Shown here: piece by piece, positions 13,018-13,236 of the stretch | Numbering within the stretch: the first letter of the stretch is position 1 | Layout: the number at the start of each line of letters is the position of its first letter | Source: CAZGYE01 sp964530165 | GTDB taxonomy: Bacteria; Planctomycetota; Planctomycetia; Planctomycetales; Planctomycetaceae | Direction of reading: 5' to 3' | Assembly (NCBI GenBank): GCA_964530165.1 | Contig: CAZGYE010000151.1 | Location: 1 to 13,236 of the forward strand | Length of the DNA stretch: 13,236 nucleotides | Notes under the pieces: generated by a model | The model's input: the letters and a program-made list of their open reading frames with translations, nothing else | Database searches by the model: none | Told to the model about the DNA's origin: nothing | Translations under genes and position numbers: made by a program

Positions 13018-13096
13018 GGCGGTGAAGAAAACCCGAAATCGGGGAAGGAAGGTGAAGAAAAGGGTGAAGGAATCCGGGGTGAAGGAAGTGAAGGAA
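12967..13096 (+). repeat. GGTGAAGRAA repeats spanning the primase end and the next frame
   Basis: The decamer RGTGAAGRAA occurs seven times, starting at 12967, 12985, 13021, 13051, 13063, 13078 and 13087. Every interval (18, 36, 30, 12, 15, 9) is a multiple of three, and in the frame of the 13010 start each copy reads Val-Lys. An inverted copy lies at 13140-13149. The stretch is strongly purine-biased on the plus strand. Confidence 0.65.
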
Positions 13097-13236
13097 GGTC
13101 GGCGGAAACACTGGAAAACAAGGGCTATCGGAAACTTCCTTCCTTCACCCCGATGCGCGCAATGTAGGTATTTCTTACTTCCTTTGCGATGGCCCAGGAG
13201 TGGCGGACTCCGGACGGGGCTTGTTTTACGCCGCTA
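13010..13236 (+). CDS. Partial lysine/arginine-rich open frame, runs off the window
   Basis: From the ATG at 13010 the frame stays open for 75 codons to the window end. It begins MNEAVKKTRNRGRKVKKRVK, continues with VKE repeats and GRRKHWKTR, then a CAQC motif, and is strongly basic. GGGAGG lies about 9 nt upstream, and the start overlaps the primase stop by 8 bp, in keeping with the packing of the whole cluster. The repeats make the composition unusual, and the last 30 residues do not look like a known protein, so a non-coding explanation is possible. Function unknown. Confidence 0.4.
   Translation, partial: MNEAVKKTRNRGRKVKKRVKESGVKEVKEGRRKHWKTRAIGNFLPSPRCAQCRYFLLPLRWPRSGGLRTGLVLRR
13075..13152. 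repeat. 14-bp perfect inverted repeat with 50-bp spacer
   Basis: CGGGGTGAAGGAAG (13075-13088) and CTTCCTTCACCCCG (13139-13152) are exact complements. The arms are built from the GGTGAAG repeat and its reverse, and 13088-13098 could also pair with 13138-13148. No U-tract follows, so it is not a classical terminator. Confidence 0.55.

Overview
The window reads as accessory, mobile-element-like DNA from a bacterium of roughly 60% GC. The combination of a DUF2924 protein, a large serine recombinase, a small sigma-70-like factor and a phage-type recombination/replication gene set suggests a planctomycete or related group. That assignment rests on recalled family distributions, not on a search, so hold it loosely. 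No rRNA, tRNA, CRISPR array, capsid or tail gene is visible.

Positions 1-2700 (minus strand) hold hsdM followed by hsdS of a type I restriction-modification system, overlapping by 11 bp. No hsdR is in view, and hsdS looks damaged at its C-terminus. Positions 2835-5406 (minus strand) hold five tightly overlapping genes. In transcription order they are an 81-aa protein, a 61-aa protein that resembles it, a DUF2924 protein, a 520-aa serine recombinase and a 40-aa protein that ordinary ORF length cut-offs would miss. Three of the four junctions are four-base ATGA overlaps, which implies a translationally coupled transposition or integration operon.

Positions 5407-5730 form a structured divergent control region. 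It contains four TGCCACA/TGTGGCA half-sites with a 20-bp period, a leader hairpin, one arm of an inverted repeat whose partner lies beyond the next gene, and a 12-bp hairpin covering both the Shine-Dalgarno sequence and start codon of the plus-strand sigma-like gene (5731-6324).

Positions 6406-10206 (plus strand) are a compact run: an unrecognised 107-aa protein, a Sak4-like P-loop ATPase, a DUF669 (SSB-like) protein, a RusA resolvase carrying a C-terminal zinc motif, and a superfamily 2 DEAH helicase. A mazEF toxin-antitoxin pair sits on the opposite strand at 10209-10765 with its own sigma-70-like promoter. The plus strand then resumes with a 717-aa prim-pol/PriCT/DUF3987-like replication protein (10864-13017) and an open frame rich in Val-Lys repeats that runs off the window.

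My reading (inference) is an integrative or satellite-like element: a serine recombinase operon for movement, a divergent sigma-like regulator, a recombination-dependent replication module (annealase-like ATPase, SSB, resolvase, helicase, primase), and two stabilising or defensive passengers (mazEF and hsdMS). The most novel-looking parts are the small overlapping ORFs of the recombinase operon and the control region at 5407-5732.
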